Assembly: GCA_025642065.1 (NCBI GenBank)
Contig: JAODUP010001131.1
Span: 38,650 to 102,649, forward strand
Origin: Paralvinella palmiformis
Lineage: Eukaryota; Annelida; Polychaeta; Terebellida; Alvinellidae
Length of the DNA: 64,000 nucleotides
Direction: 5' to 3'
Every line of letters begins with the position of its first letter. The first letter of the stretch is position 1. This document shows, in pieces, positions 12,387-25,297 of the stretch. The notes beneath the pieces were generated by a model. The model worked only from the letters and a program-made list of their open reading frames with translations. It was not told where the DNA came from and did not search any database. The translations under genes and the position numbers were made by a program.

Positions 12387-13024
12387 CTACAAGCAAATTA
12401 AGCTAAACATTCTCACTACTGCCGTGATCTGACTTGGGTGTTTTATACCCAACTCCACGGCTGTAGGTGATTCGCTTTTTGTTTTTGCTTGGCGGCTTAG
12501 GGACTGGTGAGACATTACACATGTCTCAGCAAGAAAAGTGGCCACTCTGGATTCAGTCCCCTGAAGAAACGTCCAGAGTTTGAATTCACGGTTCGAGATT
12601 CTCTGTGCCTGTGCCTTATTATACACAGCTAAAACAGACAGACAGACACACACACACGCACACACCTAAAAATAAATAATGTAAATAGAGCATCATCCAG
12701 TCTATTGATTTACCTATTTTCCTTTACTTATCGCTGTCCGTGTTTTCTATAATCCTACTCAAGTAAGGGAGACATATAGACGGTGACTCCCCCTGGTGTC
12801 CGTATTTACACTGAACCTGTAATAATAGATGATGAATATACAAAGAGGAAAATAAAACATGGTCTTTATTGAGTTATCGAAGTGTTAATGGCAGAGTGAA
12901 ATAATCGTATATACTTTTGTTACTAATGCTACTTTAGACTTGTAAAGTTGCTAGAAAGAATTATCCAATAAAAGACAACCCTATAATGAACCACTTTTGA
13001 TAGTCGCCAAGGATTAAAACTAAT
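12387..13024. other. Repeat-derived segment ending in an AC tract
   Basis: The region around 12600-12640 carries TCTGTGCCTGTGCCT, which is shared with the end of repeat R1 at 21480, 50950 and 63860. A short AC tract follows. No gene recognised. Confidence 0.4.
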
Positions 13025-13105
13025 GTTGTTTTATTGACCCATTTGTGCCCATGGTAGGCTAAATGGGTAGAAGAATATTGAAAGGTAAGATGGCGATGTG
13101 AAATA
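13025..13105 (-). mobile_element. SINE family A, 3-prime fragment
   Basis: TTTGTGCCCATGGTAGGCTA followed by ATGGG and GAAAGGTAAGATGG matches the body of family A in reverse. The tRNA-like head is missing and the fragment runs into the AC microsatellite at 13111. Confidence 0.55.
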
Positions 13106-13106
13106 T

Positions 13107-13382
<276 letters not shown>

Positions 13383-13727
13383 AAGATTATATTCCAAGTG
13401 CACACGAATCAATTTGTAGCACAATGGCTAATCCAGATAACTAATTGGCCGGAAAATGCTAGCATTCTCCTTGCTAATTAAAGAATTTTATCAGGTAGTA
13501 CTCACTTTAACCTTGTTAAGATTACCTTTTTGTTACAGTTAAGGCTGGACCAATTAACCACGCTAGGTGAAACACATAATGCAGAAAAAAGGTTTTTGCC
13601 ATCTGAATGTCTGTTTATTCTTGATTAAGTCTGTAATTACTTAAATGGCACTTCAGACATTTGAGGATAATTTGTTTATTTTGACTCATTATACACATTA
13701 AAGAGAGCAATTAATGAATTATTGTTT

Positions 13728-13949
13728 TCACTATTCATATAAAGCAGTACCACGACTATCCATACAATTGTGATCACCTCACGTATAACCAGTCGCTTTC
13801 TTCAACTGCACACAATCGGTCCAGGTCCTTCGATTTGGTTCTTTTGATTCCTAGTTAGTGTACGCAACTCATTCAATATGTCCAGTAGAATTTGTCATGA
13901 TCACCTCCGTTTGACCTTTTGGTAGATGTCCAAACTTGGGTGAAGGAAT
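13728..13949 (-). pseudogene. Lectin L2, CTLD-b exon (broken)
   Basis: Minus-strand second CTLD exon with about 222 of the expected 230 nt. The acceptor TTCAG is kept. Recognisable parts are VWTSTKR, the GGD.. loop, KEPN-like codons and the final Cys region. Key Trp codons are now stops (TGG to TAG in the NWG segment and TGG to TGA in the WDD segment), there is a frameshift after FYWT, and the terminal CEW is lost. The poly(A) signal seen in other copies is mutated here. Confidence 0.75.
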
Positions 13950-13950
13950 C

Positions 13951-13954
<4 letters not shown>

Positions 13955-14020
<66 letters not shown>
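13955..14020. repeat. (AT)n microsatellite abutting a splice acceptor
   Basis: About 66 bp of AT repeats directly upstream (minus strand) of the CTLD-b acceptor of L2, occupying the usual polypyrimidine tract. Confidence 0.9.
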
Positions 14021-14024
<4 letters not shown>

Positions 14025-15406
14025 TAGATGGGCTCTTTGAAAAATCTGCATTTTAATTGATTTTGTTTTCAGCGGTAGTTGAACCTTTGGCTCCATATTG
14101 ATTTATTTTAATTTGATAACGAAGGATCGACTGAATAATATGTTAGGCATCAGGCAGGATAAACACTAAGTTTGTAATAGAGGGCAATACAAACTTTATT
14201 ATTATGTTGGGGGCCGGACAGTCGAAGTCATAAACTTGATTATTATCATTCTGAGTTGGAAATGATCGAGAGATTGATTCCTGAGTTGATGTTTATCAGG
14301 ATTTGGCGATGATTTTTGTCAATTAATAACGATGCATTCACAAAATGGGAAAAATCATGTATGTATTATAAATTGTCCTTATTCCATGATTGACACATTT
14401 GGAAGGATCATTTTCTTTGAACCCAGATTATTTGGAAAAAAAACCCTGGTCAATATATAAATCTTTACTCGAACATCATGTTTGTCAACTCAAGCAAAAG
14501 CGTGAATTATTAAAGTAGCTCTCATAACATTGTCATCGAAATAAAGTTTCTCTAACGATATGGGTGTGTTATGCTTCACGTCTTGGCAGCATATATTTGT
14601 TCACAAAAGTTAACACGAATTGGCCAAATATCATCGGGACTTTTGTGATTGAAATATTTAATTTTCTCTCTGAAGATATTAGAGTCATTAGAACAACAAT
14701 ATATTAAGAAGAACTAATGACCTACCCTATTCCTTTATTAAACTTGGATGATTGATATAAACGAAGAAACTCACTGAGATAAGGATGTTTTGATGTGGCG
14801 AATCTTTGATTTATTGATAATTGTTAACCAATGTGGAATATTGAAGGATCAGCTAGGGAAGAGAGTGGGCAATCTAAAATATTGGATAAAGGTTTCATAA
14901 ATTCATGAAATAAAGTTCCAAATGTGGTGTGTTATTTATTTGGCCATATTATTATTATATAATATATATAGCATGAATTACCCAAATATTATCAGAAGCC
15001 AGTTTTTACTTTTAAATTAAATCTAATTTATCACGGTGCCAGTTTGCTTACATTTAATACATGAACATAGGTGTTTCTCTAGAACATAATAATTGTCATG
15101 AATTTCGAACCTATCATTAACTTTATGTTTGTAATTCTTATAAATTTTCCATCTACACAATCGACTGGATGTGTGTTATACTTAATTAACTTAATACAGT
15201 AGGCATGTACAGTCTTAATATAACGGTAAAGTCTTTTATAGAGAAAAAAATAACTCTAGTTGAATATTGTACTAATGGTTGAAAATATACTTTTTTGGTT
15301 TATTTTCTAAGTATCTAGAACAAACTGTGAATATATTAATAAAATAAAATATATATACTATGTAGGTAGATATGTAAGAAATATGTAAGTTGTATTTTTT
15401 ATTTAC
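14021..15406 (-). other. Intron 2 of lectin L2
   Basis: No coding region. 14802-14890 matches the first 90 bases of the window, and 14400-14520 resembles intron sequence near 36480-36600 in reverse. Confidence 0.5.
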
Positions 15407-15597
15407 TTCTAGCACGGTATAAATTATTACCAAACAGTGGTAGGCAAGCCAGCTGTTCTTCTTCTGATTTGATTGCAATTAGATGGGCACCAGGATAGAG
15501 CATTTTGCAGAATACATCTCCTTCGTGCTAAGTTACACCCATCTTATTTGCTACATAAACACCTGTTCCTAGGTAATATGACTCGCTGGACGCCAGT
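15407..15597 (-). pseudogene. Lectin L2, CTLD-a exon (broken)
   Basis: About 88% similar by eye to the L1 exon at 606-800, with intact CTAG acceptor and a GTAAAT donor. A 4-bp deletion near its start shifts the frame. The SWYEG segment reads through a TAG, and one cysteine region has changed. It cannot encode a lectin half-domain. Confidence 0.75.
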
Positions 15598-16111
15598 CTA
15601 GTTATATTGAAAACAGAAAACAACTTTCACAACTAACTTGTTAGGATTGATAGAAATACACCACCATACACATATCCACGCACATATATTTCAAACATAC
15701 GCACGCACGCACACACACAGACACACATTACCACACACGCGGCGAGCGCGCACACACACACGTGCACACGTGTACACACGCAAACACACACGCACGCACA
15801 TATACCCACACAAAGAGAGACACAGATTTAATTCAAATAAATAATTCTAGTTTAATTCATTACTTTTTCATTAAAACTTAATAAAACCTAATGTTACTGA
15901 TAAATATGCCAACACAGATATGTCTGATACTATAATTATGTACATTTTCCAGTTAAACTCGTCATTTGATAATCAAGTCGATTTGCAGATTAATAATTTA
16001 GTTTGAAGTCTACTGATTTAAACAAGAGTAAGCCAGACCAAACTAAGCACCACTCACTCTCTTATTCACTCACCTACTCACTCAACCAAATTCCTTGTCC
16101 TGGCTTTGGGG

Positions 16112-16475
16112 AGAAATAAGAATGGTTGTTTGTTGTCACGACCCTTTCCTTGAATTACGTTATTTGTGTTGTATGTAGTCTGGATCACTAACAAAAATCG
16201 ATATCGTCTTCTTTTGTTTCGGATCCTAGAGTAACCGACAGATGGCGTATGATACTGAGAACGATTCATCCGCAAATAGGAACGACGTATGCAAATTGGT
16301 GTCAACTGGACATCGTGTAGAATGAGGTTTGACTGGAAGTTTACAGTGACTCACTGACTGATAACATTACTATTAACTGGACTGTGTCATCTGTCATTGA
16401 ATATTTCGTAAGTCTGACATGTTTTAATAGCACAGCGTCATAGGAGTACGTCATATTATATGCAATATACAAACC
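16112..16475 (-). promoter_or_regulatory. Conserved 5-prime flank of lectin L2
   Basis: Near-identical to 2281-2647, including ATGCAAAT at 16289-16296. It now abuts the intronic ACTC array (about 16045-16085) directly, so the PAN exon and its start codon that should lie between them have been deleted. Confidence 0.45.
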
Positions 16476-16510
16476 GAAAATATATATCTTTAGAAAAAAA
16501 AGACAGTCTT

Positions 16511-16512
<2 letters not shown>

Positions 16513-16556
<44 letters not shown>
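16513..16556. repeat. (AT)n microsatellite
   Basis: Uninterrupted AT array between the L2 flank and the plus-strand relic. Confidence 0.95.
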
Positions 16557-16558
<2 letters not shown>

Positions 16559-17280
16559 CATTGGTTATATTTTAATAATTATATTTTAGCTGGAGGATGT
16601 AAACAGTTCTTCATATAGCTTTGACATATCAATAACGAGCTGCTCAACAAACTAAATAGAACAGATGCTGGTTAGGACGATATGATAGATGTCCATGTTT
16701 CTTACAATAATACACCACACATCCACTATGATATAAACATTGATTTATATGGTACCCAAATGTCCATGATGACATAACATTTATTACCACAACATGTATT
16801 AGATCAACCATGAAACAGATATGAACACAAATATGCAAGATACCGAGCGTGATTAAATTAATTATAAAGTCGTCCTCTAAATCCAGGTAATACTAAGAAA
16901 AATCTACGTAAAATCACAACATCGTCCAAAATGTATCAAATATATTTAGAATGAAGGAGCCAGTTTGTGAGTATGTATATTTATATGTTAGCTATCTAGG
17001 TGCGTAAGACAGTTATTGATACATATTCCTGTCTGATATTTGATCGTGACTGCTAACATGAAGTTAATAAGTTAGGTTTTAGTGTTACTTCTGTTAAATG
17101 ATATCATGTATTATATATGAAAGATGACTTTATTTCATACATTATCGTTATTTCCGATACTACATTGCAATATTAATTAGTGTTTTAGCTTTTTAAGATT
17201 TACGTAGTCATCTATGAATTTAGACATCCGGGCATTGTGCTATGAATGCTGCCAAAGCCGTATTTACTTGATAAATACTT

Positions 17281-17490
17281 GTTTATAGGAATTATAATAA
17301 ATTAATTCGGCAATTTGTCTCTATTAATGGATATTATCATAACGCAACAAGGTTAGTGTACACTAAGTGGTGCCTTTAAATATATGTATTATACGTTATC
17401 AAATGGATTATTTCTTCGCCACCAATGGGAACTTATACTCTGATACAGGAAGTGATCCTAGTATCAATAACCACAAGATCGTTATATGAC
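17281..17490 (+). pseudogene. Decayed PAN exon (plus strand)
   Basis: CTATTAATGGATATTATCAT matches the SINGY.. segment of the PAN exon, and GGAACTTATACTCTGAT plus GGAAGTGATCC match the GTC-LL-QEV segment. Translation near its end gives GTYTLIQEV against GTCALLQEV in L1. Earlier parts are shifted and lack the cysteines. It is the uninterrupted equivalent of 4483-4870 and has no SINE. Confidence 0.6.
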
Positions 17491-17506
17491 ATGACTAGGC
17501 TTATAG

Positions 17507-17516
<10 letters not shown>

Positions 17517-17580
<64 letters not shown>
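17517..17580. repeat. (AT)n microsatellite
   Basis: About 64 bp of AT repeats just after the PAN relic. Confidence 0.95.
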
Positions 17581-17585
<5 letters not shown>

Positions 17586-18019
17586 AATAATTAATACAAA
17601 ACTGATATCAAATGGCAAATCACGTGTCATGAACAAAAACAATGACATATTTAACTCTCATGTTATAGTTATTTTTTCGGCAGAGAAGAGGTTGATAATA
17701 ATTTTAAATAAATATATTCCAGGGCTACCACAAAAGCTTGTCTCTTAAAACGGTAGTTTCAATACAAAGACTGGGCATAAAATAAACCTGGAACCGATCT
17801 CAACAAAATAATATTCTTATGTGTGATTATTTACTCTTTACTTCACTCGTTTTACTTATCTAATTAATTGTTGTATATACATAGGATATTTACTGTTTGG
17901 CAAATAATTTGAATTAATGCCCAAATACTTTCCTCATTTGCTTTGTAGAGTATTATTCGTACGATATATGTACTAGTATATGTCATAACTTGTTTATATT
18001 GTCTTTTTGTTATACTTAG

Positions 18020-18205
18020 ATTAGTTTTCACAGGATATAACCTACAACATGATAACAGGTGTACATGTATGTGTACCTATTACAACGGATATAAATTGAT
18101 ACGAAGACAATTTAATCTGCAAGAGTATCCACCGAGGTGTACATCTAATTAACGTCAAATTGAAAGAGGAGACAGTTTCTTACAGAGCCTTCTTTGTGAT
18201 TAATA
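18020..18205 (+). pseudogene. Decayed CTLD-a exon (plus strand)
   Basis: The exon start ACTTAG|ATTAG is followed by GATAACAGGTGTACATG (the GTGVC segment), GATACGAAGACAATTTAATC (the WYEGD-FC segment) and ACATCTAATTAACGTCAAA (the HLIDIK segment). Stops and frameshifts are present. It pairs with the PAN relic at 17281-17490. Confidence 0.65.
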
Positions 18206-20936
18206 TATTAATCATGTTTTGCAAAAATTAATAATAACTTTAGGATAGCAATATCTGATCAATCCAGTTATACCAAATTCAGTGGAAAACATATTTATTT
18301 TAATACTGCAGCCTTAGTTATTAGTAAAAAAATGAAAGATATTACTACATATATTTTAAACAACTTCTATGAACAACTGAAAGAATATTAGATGGAATTT
18401 CACATATCTAAATACGTCATCATGTAAATTACGTTTTAGTATTAATACCGAGTTAAAGTCATTAATATTAACAATAATTATTAATAACATTTACATAATT
18501 ATTCTTGAACATTTGTGCTCAATTATGTGACAAAGGCAGTAAATATTGAAATAAATAACTATTCATGTTCCCTTTTCTAAACTAAATGACTAATTTGATC
18601 AGGGTTAGGACTATTTACTCCACTGACTTAGATTCCGATATCTGATAAGTGTTTAGTTTCAGTTTGTTTCTTTTGACTGAATATAACATATATCAAATCA
18701 TTAATAATAAGTAAATAATTAATTGTCGTCAGAGTCTAAAGCAAAAAATAATAATAAACATGAATGATCAAAAGAGAAATTACTAAACAACGAGTAAGAA
18801 ATGAAAAGTTAATCCAATGCCCTCTTTTGAACGAACCTATTTATATCCACACACACCCAAACCATTAACGTAAACACTTTATTGTCATAGAAGATTAATA
18901 CATCCAATTAATTACAATCTGTAACATAACAATATAACATAGAATTGGATTTTCAAATCAATATGTATTGACTACTAATATCGATTGGAGCTATGTCTAG
19001 TTTATCACTACAGTTCAAAACCCTTAAAAATAACGGCTTGGTTCTTTCAAGAATTAGTTTAATTCAAATATATTTTAACGTTTATTTCATATTGCTTATT
19101 GTTGTCAATTCCAGTTTACCGTCTACAAACGAAGTACCGAAATACATGCAAGGTGAATAATGCTTTATTAGCTCTAAAATGTCCTTCATTTATATTTGTT
19201 TGCTATTTTCTAGCACGCCTCAGATCATAAAGTGTCTCCTCTAGTATTAGTTTACCGTCACTTCGTCTAAGGTTCTATCGCTATTGAAGATGTACTAAGC
19301 CTGTCAGCAAATTCAGTGGTGTTCTTTATCTGCTAAGCAGAAGATGGCCAGTTTGAGCGCCATTTTTTATGAACTGATGTAGTCTCACCAGCTTCGTCGT
19401 CGTAAAGCATTCTTCTTCAGTCAACGATTATGATTACTGCAAATTGACCTTGACCCTGAACTAATCAGCAAAAGCCGCCGTCGTTTCAAGATGTTCCATC
19501 ACCGTTGTCTAGCCGGTATTCTTTTATGTTTATTTAGTCCTAACAACTTAACTAATGTATCTACCACCATCAGTATAACATCAGGTCATGTGCTTTGAAG
19601 AAGTACTCCGTTAAAGTGGACGTGCAACGGTCTTAGTAAAATGCATAAACGTTTAGCTGAACTAGATAGGAGAAAACTGTCGGTAGATATAATTTCGTAA
19701 TACCCACGAATTCGTTATTCGCATGTTCGTGTTCGTTTAAAGCGTGTTGAACTGTAATTGAATTATTTTTAAACATGAAAGTTTTGTAGTAAACTGTGAA
19801 CATATTGGCACATACGACATTACTGATCTCAGGGGATCACAATATCAACATAGGGACTAGATAAAAGGAATCACTACACATTTTTTAATTATACGTATAA
19901 TTGGCCACAACCCTAGTCTGTACAGGAGGCACTGGAAAGAGTTTTATAATATCTGTCGTGTTAAAGCGGAATTTCTTAAGTGATTAAAATAGTTACATAA
20001 TCTTAATTCTCCATTTCTTCAACGGCTTCATATTACGACGAGACTTGTTCCATTTGACATAAATTTGACATATCAGTAGCAGCATACTGTGTATAAATAA
20101 AGTCAAAACAAACTTATCTTCAAAGGGACATACAATAACGCCAGCAGCTATTCTGCATTCTGTTCACTCAGACCTTAAATAAATCCAAATGGCGCATCAA
20201 GAAAATTGTGATAGGTTATAGATAACACGAAGGTTCTAACAGCTTAAATGACGTATGAGATGTTGTTAGTGGATGGCAATTCTTTGTCAGAGTTAAGAGA
20301 ACATAATATTGTTCAGTAATCGCGTTATCGTCCCTTTATTAAATAATCCTATTTATAGTGCAGTTGATCGTAATGATCACCTTCGTAGCTGAAGAGTATT
20401 GTAAATCCTGAGTGTTAACTCTATCAGCCCTCAGTGTATACTCTAATTCCATTTGTCAACAATCCATTCAATAACAAATCAGAATATGCTAATTCACATC
20501 TAAAATAAAAATTTGATATATTCAGAGTTGATCTAGAGATAACCATTGTCGGTTTAGATCTTCACACAAGGTTTAAACATTGTTTAAAATGACACCTAGG
20601 AAGATCATTTTTATTATAGATAATATATTTATATTTTAGTAATGTTTGGAAATTATATATTTGTTATGTTTGTTGTCTTCGTATTATTATATTACTCCTA
20701 GATATGTCTCTCACTTGACCAATCCTTTTGTCGATTTCGTATTGAATGACAAAGGTTGGTTCACAATTTAATATTTTATAGTCGTATTCGTAAATATGTA
20801 TTTCATCAGATGCCTTTTGAAGTATATCACGAAATACGTGTTACACTTGGTTACACAAAGTATTCATTTAAGTCATAGTCAGTGTTTAAACTATTTATCG
20901 GAGAAAATAAAATTATAGGTAAAGTTCACAGCTATC
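18206..20936. other. Gene-free duplicated segment of unit 2
   Basis: No gene recognised. 19150-20110 resembles 8090-8990, with more decay here. Remaining sequence is AT-rich without strong features. Confidence 0.4.
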
Positions 20937-21018
20937 ACACACACATATATATATACGCGCACGCACGCACACGCACACACACACACACGCACGCACGCGC
21001 ACACACACACACACACAT
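20937..21018. repeat. (AC)n microsatellite with CG interruptions
   Basis: CACA, CGCA and GCACGC array directly before repeat R1. Confidence 0.9.
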
Positions 21019-21513
21019 TTATTCAGCTATTCGAACCCAGAATAAAGCTGAGGTCAGCATCTGAGGTGTCGAAATGCTTTATATACAGGTTTCTTTTGGA
21101 CCACAGAAAATTAATGTTGAATGTAAACTGTGGTGTCAAAATAGTTTATGATATGTATGTAGCAAGTCACCATTGAACCACACGCACGTGTTTGTTGCGA
21201 GCTGTGGTATCAAATGGTATGTTTTTACGTGGTTCCGCTTTTTGTACGTAGCCTGCAAGTAGCCGCTTTCCTGTGGGCGTGACATATTTGTCGCGTACGA
21301 AAAGCGAATTAGCTGGTTCCCACAGGCTGATGAGTAGACCAGACACATGCTTAGGTATACGCACACATTTATCAATATGTGGAGGTATTGAACATTTAAT
21401 ATTTAGATTAATGTATGTATAGTTGTATTTAGATTTATGGAGGTAGGTTTCGAATGAGGTTTAGATATGTTGATGCTCTGTGCCTGTTGCCTCTTACTAT
21501 GTACCCTAAAACA
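21019..21513. mobile_element. Dispersed repeat R1, copy 1
   Basis: About 390 bp of this element (21117-21506) recur at 63507-63897 with only a handful of differences by eye, and a diverged copy lies at 50535-50985. It starts next to an AC array and ends in CTGTGCCTGTTGCCTC...TATGTACC followed by AC repeats. The open frame inside it (21136-21375, minus) is duplicated only because the repeat is, and resembles no protein I know. Non-autonomous elements linked to microsatellites, such as Helentron-associated repeats in molluscs, are the best comparison. Confidence 0.65.
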
Positions 21514-21887
21514 CACACACAGACACACGCACACACTATCTCTCTCTCTATCTCTATCTCCTGTCTCTCTCTCACATGCTAACTCATACTCTCATTTGTT
21601 AAATTAGCAAATTAGCTCCATTTGTCTTGAAAATTGCCGAATGAAAACGGTTTACTGTCAGGAGAAAAACACTGATATATAATCCGGAATATATTTTACT
21701 CCATGTGATGTAACTGGATGATGTTGCACCGAACATTGTGCCTTCTTAAATAGAGACACATTAGCCAGGCGGCCTTATTTTGTAGTTGGTTTTCACGGAT
21801 TCTCTCCTTCTGCGTTGTGTTATTAATCAGATGGGGTTGAATTCTCGCTAATGAGCTGTTAGAACTGATGATAAAATACACATACAG

Positions 21888-21929
<42 letters not shown>

Positions 21930-23204
21930 CTGAATAAGCAAAACGTCGTAATTAGCTGTGGACTGTCGGTTATAAATTAAGAGAAAATAAATTATTAGAG
22001 ATCTTGAGTACGATCATGATTACAATGTACACAACACAAACATGTCTGTAATTCTTCATTAATATTCATTCAGTTAATTGTACAACACCGATATAAATAT
22101 GCTATAATGTTTACATGTTGCTTTGTCATGTTATGGTATAGGTTTTAAATGAAAATCTATAACATACTTTGATGTCATTGTACGGCGTTAATTTGTTTTA
22201 ATATTTCTGAGATCAATATTCACCATAGAGTAAATTAAGGAACAACTAATACATTTGTCAAGAATGCACAGGTATTTATAGAGATAGCTGAGATTAGACC
22301 ACTTTTTCACAGTCTTATATTATTGCTATGCTTTAACATTGTATTTTTCTGCTATAATTCGATAACCTCCAAACTCCGTACTTCGACCTTTGACCTTCGT
22401 TTAATCCCCACGTTTGTCACCCCGTATGTCGACCTGAGGCCAACGTGTAGCCTTGTTTAATTTAATTTGCTGCTTGTTTTTCGACTCCTGGCAAATCAAG
22501 ATCGTCTGGAGTTTGAGTTCATGCATACTTTTCATGCAATTAATTTACCACCGACAAATTCTGGCTAGTACACGATTAACTTAGTAGGAATACATACATT
22601 ATTCATACAATCCAATGACGTTTACATCTCTTTTGATATAAACACAGTTAGTTTTGGTTACAATGTTCTTAAACTTTAGAAATCAAGCTTAATTTCACCA
22701 CAACCTTCGTATGATGTAAACGTGCCAAATTTTGCCAAAATATTACCGCAATTGTAAGTAGTAGAACAAAGAAGTAAATAACTCGTTTGATATTAAATAT
22801 TCAACAAAATATATCTCATTAACATAACAATTAGAAACCAATAGAACCTCTGATATATCTGAACCATCTACTCACTAATAGAAATAAAGAACGTCTTTAA
22901 ATAGCGTCCATCATGTGTATAATGCTCATTTTTGTTAAACATTTAAATATTTTATTGTCAAATTTTATTTTACGTGTAAAGCACCTTTGAACACGTGAGA
23001 TAATAAAATGGAAAGAGTGTTATATAATTGTTGTATTATAATAATAATAATAATAATTCCCCTAAACAATACTAAGTTTAGGATGTATATTACCTAGATA
23101 CATAACTGAGTATAATAACGATCCAAAACTTATTGTCACCGATATGTTGTTGGAATCCCATAAACAATGATCGAAAAAACGAAATCGCTGCAATTATGTC
23201 ACTG
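21514..23204. other. Gene-free interval
   Basis: Holds CT/AC patches (21514-21575), an AT array (21890-21927) and, at about 22960-23055, a LINE-like 3-prime tail (TAAAGCACCTTTGA ... ATAATAATAAT). No gene recognised. Confidence 0.45.
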
Positions 23205-23680
23205 CAAATAAATTTGTTAATAAGCTTGTTCACTGCAACTCCCTTCTATATAACATCGCATCTAAAGATATTTCAAAAGTTCAGAATAGCTTAGTTAGGG
23301 TTATCTGACGGCCACCACAATTGTGTCATTTTATTCACTCCTAATGTCCCCCTCCCTCCTACCCCTGTAAATCTCCGATCTATTTCAAACTCTCTATGAT
23401 TGACCATTAAAATAGTTATTCCAGAAATTGTTCGTATCTAAATTCTATGCATCTGGTTTTCATTTGTTGTCTGTTAAAACAAATGTGGGGACTCGTGCTT
23501 TTCGAAAGCTATCCTATTCTTTGGAATTCACCCACGAGTTAATTAATCAAATAGCATAATTTCGTTGAGCAACACCTTTTGAAAACTCACCTTTTCAGAC
23601 TTGCTTCTCGGTCCTAATTTTCCACTGCAATCTATCATTTATTGAAATTTGCATTTGTAGCTTGACTATGAGTTTATATA
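23205..23680 (+). mobile_element. Non-LTR retrotransposon 3-prime fragment (degenerate)
   Basis: Matches the fragment at 53556-54098 along its length. LLYNIASKD, KVQNSLVRV and, near the end, FESYPILWNS recall the C-terminal region after the reverse transcriptase in CR1/L2-type elements. Many stops are present. Confidence 0.6.
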
Positions 23681-23773
23681 TATATACACGTCAATTGGCA
23701 ATGGTTAATGAAACACATACAAAACACAAATATATTTTAGTCATCCGAACGTCTTTTATCCTCGATCCAGTAT

Positions 23774-23779
23774 TTTATT
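23774..23779 (-). terminator. Relic poly(A) signal of lectin L3
   Basis: AATAAA on the minus strand, in sequence homologous to the 3-prime end of the intact lectin (37315-37320). It is kept here although the gene is broken. Confidence 0.35.
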
Positions 23780-24163
23780 AATTGAATGAGACTTCAGATA
23801 TTTGAGGATAATTTGTTTATTTTCACTCTCATTAAACACATTTATACTTTATAACATAACATGAGACATGGCTAAATTATTATTTTAAGAGGCAGTCGAA
23901 AAAAGCAAAGGGCAAACATACCACAACAAATATATACATAGTATTGCATGCTCTGGATGGATAATACATTTCTTTCTGGAGCTAAGTAATTGAAATAAAT
24001 CAACGATTATATATTGTTGATTTAACGTTTTGGGATGATTGCGGTCCGAACCTAATTTTCCACTTAAAAGAATATATTTCGTTAGATAATTTACAATCAG
24101 AAATATTTCTACTACATGGATGATAACTAGAATATGCTAATTAATGAAATATCCGAAGTATTT

Positions 24164-24470
24164 TCACCATTCACATAAAGCTGTAACGCGATTATCTACA
24201 CATCTGTGATCACTCCATGTATAACTGGTAGCCTTCTTCAACCACAATGTGATCACTCCATGTATAACTGGTAGCCTTCTTCAACCATAATGTGATCACT
24301 CCATGTATAACCAGTAGCCTTCTTCAACCTCACACAATCGGAGATACTGATCTCTGGATTTGGTTCTTTTGATCCCCAGTTAGTGTACGTAACTCGTTCC
24401 CCAGAAGTTGTCTAGTATAATTCGTCACCATCACCTCCGTTTGACCTTTTGGCAGATATCCAAAATTGCG
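24164..24470 (-). pseudogene. Lectin L3, CTLD-b exon with internal triplication
   Basis: The second CTLD exon on the minus strand keeps a good TNWGSKEPNP segment, with the EPN triplet typical of mannose-type sites, and the final CEW and stop. A 43-bp unit covering the codons around YTW.DH is present three times (24205-24333), so the frame shifts twice. The 5-prime end and acceptor are also damaged. Confidence 0.75.
24205..24333. repeat. 43-bp unit repeated three times
   Basis: TGTGATCACTCCATGTATAA begins each unit at 24205, 24248 and 24291. The units differ at a few positions. The duplication lies wholly inside a CTLD exon. Confidence 0.9.
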
Positions 24471-25297
24471 TTCTTTTATATATCAGCATTTTAATTGATT
24501 TCGTTTTTGAGACAGTTAAACGTTTGGTATCATATTGGATATTTGTTTGTATTTGATAACAAATATTCCAATGACTGATATGTTGTATAACGGACAGGTT
24601 GTGATACGAGATGTTAATAAAAAACTAGATTACTCGATTGATGGCACGTGATTCGTAGCAACAAAGAACTAGATTATTAATAACCTGAGTTGAAATTCAT
24701 GGAGAGACTAGCTTCTGAGTTGAATATTATCAGGATTTTGCAATAGTGTTTGTCAATTTATAATGAAATCAATGATGATCCATTAAGACTCCGAGTAGAG
24801 GTAATATTAGTATTGACAAAGCACACTCAAATTCATAGCAAACAAATTAGTCGTATACATATTCCTTCTTCAGGGATTGACACACTTAGAAGGATTGTCT
24901 TTTTGAAACTACAAAAAATGAAAAATAAAATACTTGTTCACCAAATGAAATAATTTCTTTAACTAAATATCAATATCAAATAATTATTAAGACATTTTTT
25001 GTTTTACATTTCAGTAATAAATTATTAAAAGTATTGACATACTCATTATCCATTATCCGTATATTTTACAAATTATTCATCTTCACAATCCACTGAATTA
25101 ATTTATTGTTGTTAGTACATACAAATTAAATATGAGGGTAAAGGATAACAGTAGAGGAAAACTGTACTGTAGTTGGTGATTCTGCTAATTCTGTGTTATA
25201 TATATCTAGAAAGAACTGTAAATATATTAATAAAATAAAATGTGTACACAATTTAGGTGGATATTGATTGAATTTGTAAATTTTATATTTTATACAC

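Noticed and set aside
16078..16305. 75-aa minus-strand ORF upstream of lectin L2
   Set aside because: It lies in the conserved 5-prime flank and is not kept open in the L4 flank, so it is unlikely to be coding.
21326..21345. Hammerhead ribozyme at CTGATGAGTAGACC in repeat R1
   Set aside because: The CUGAUGA match is not followed by a helix II and GAAA at a suitable distance.
21136..21375. 79-aa minus-strand ORF also found almost unchanged at 63527-63766
   Set aside because: Its conservation comes from the recent repeat R1 that contains it. The diverged copy at 50.6 kb does not keep the frame.
24205..24333. CRISPR-like array
   Set aside because: The three 43-bp units are contiguous without spacers and lie in a lectin exon of a eukaryote.
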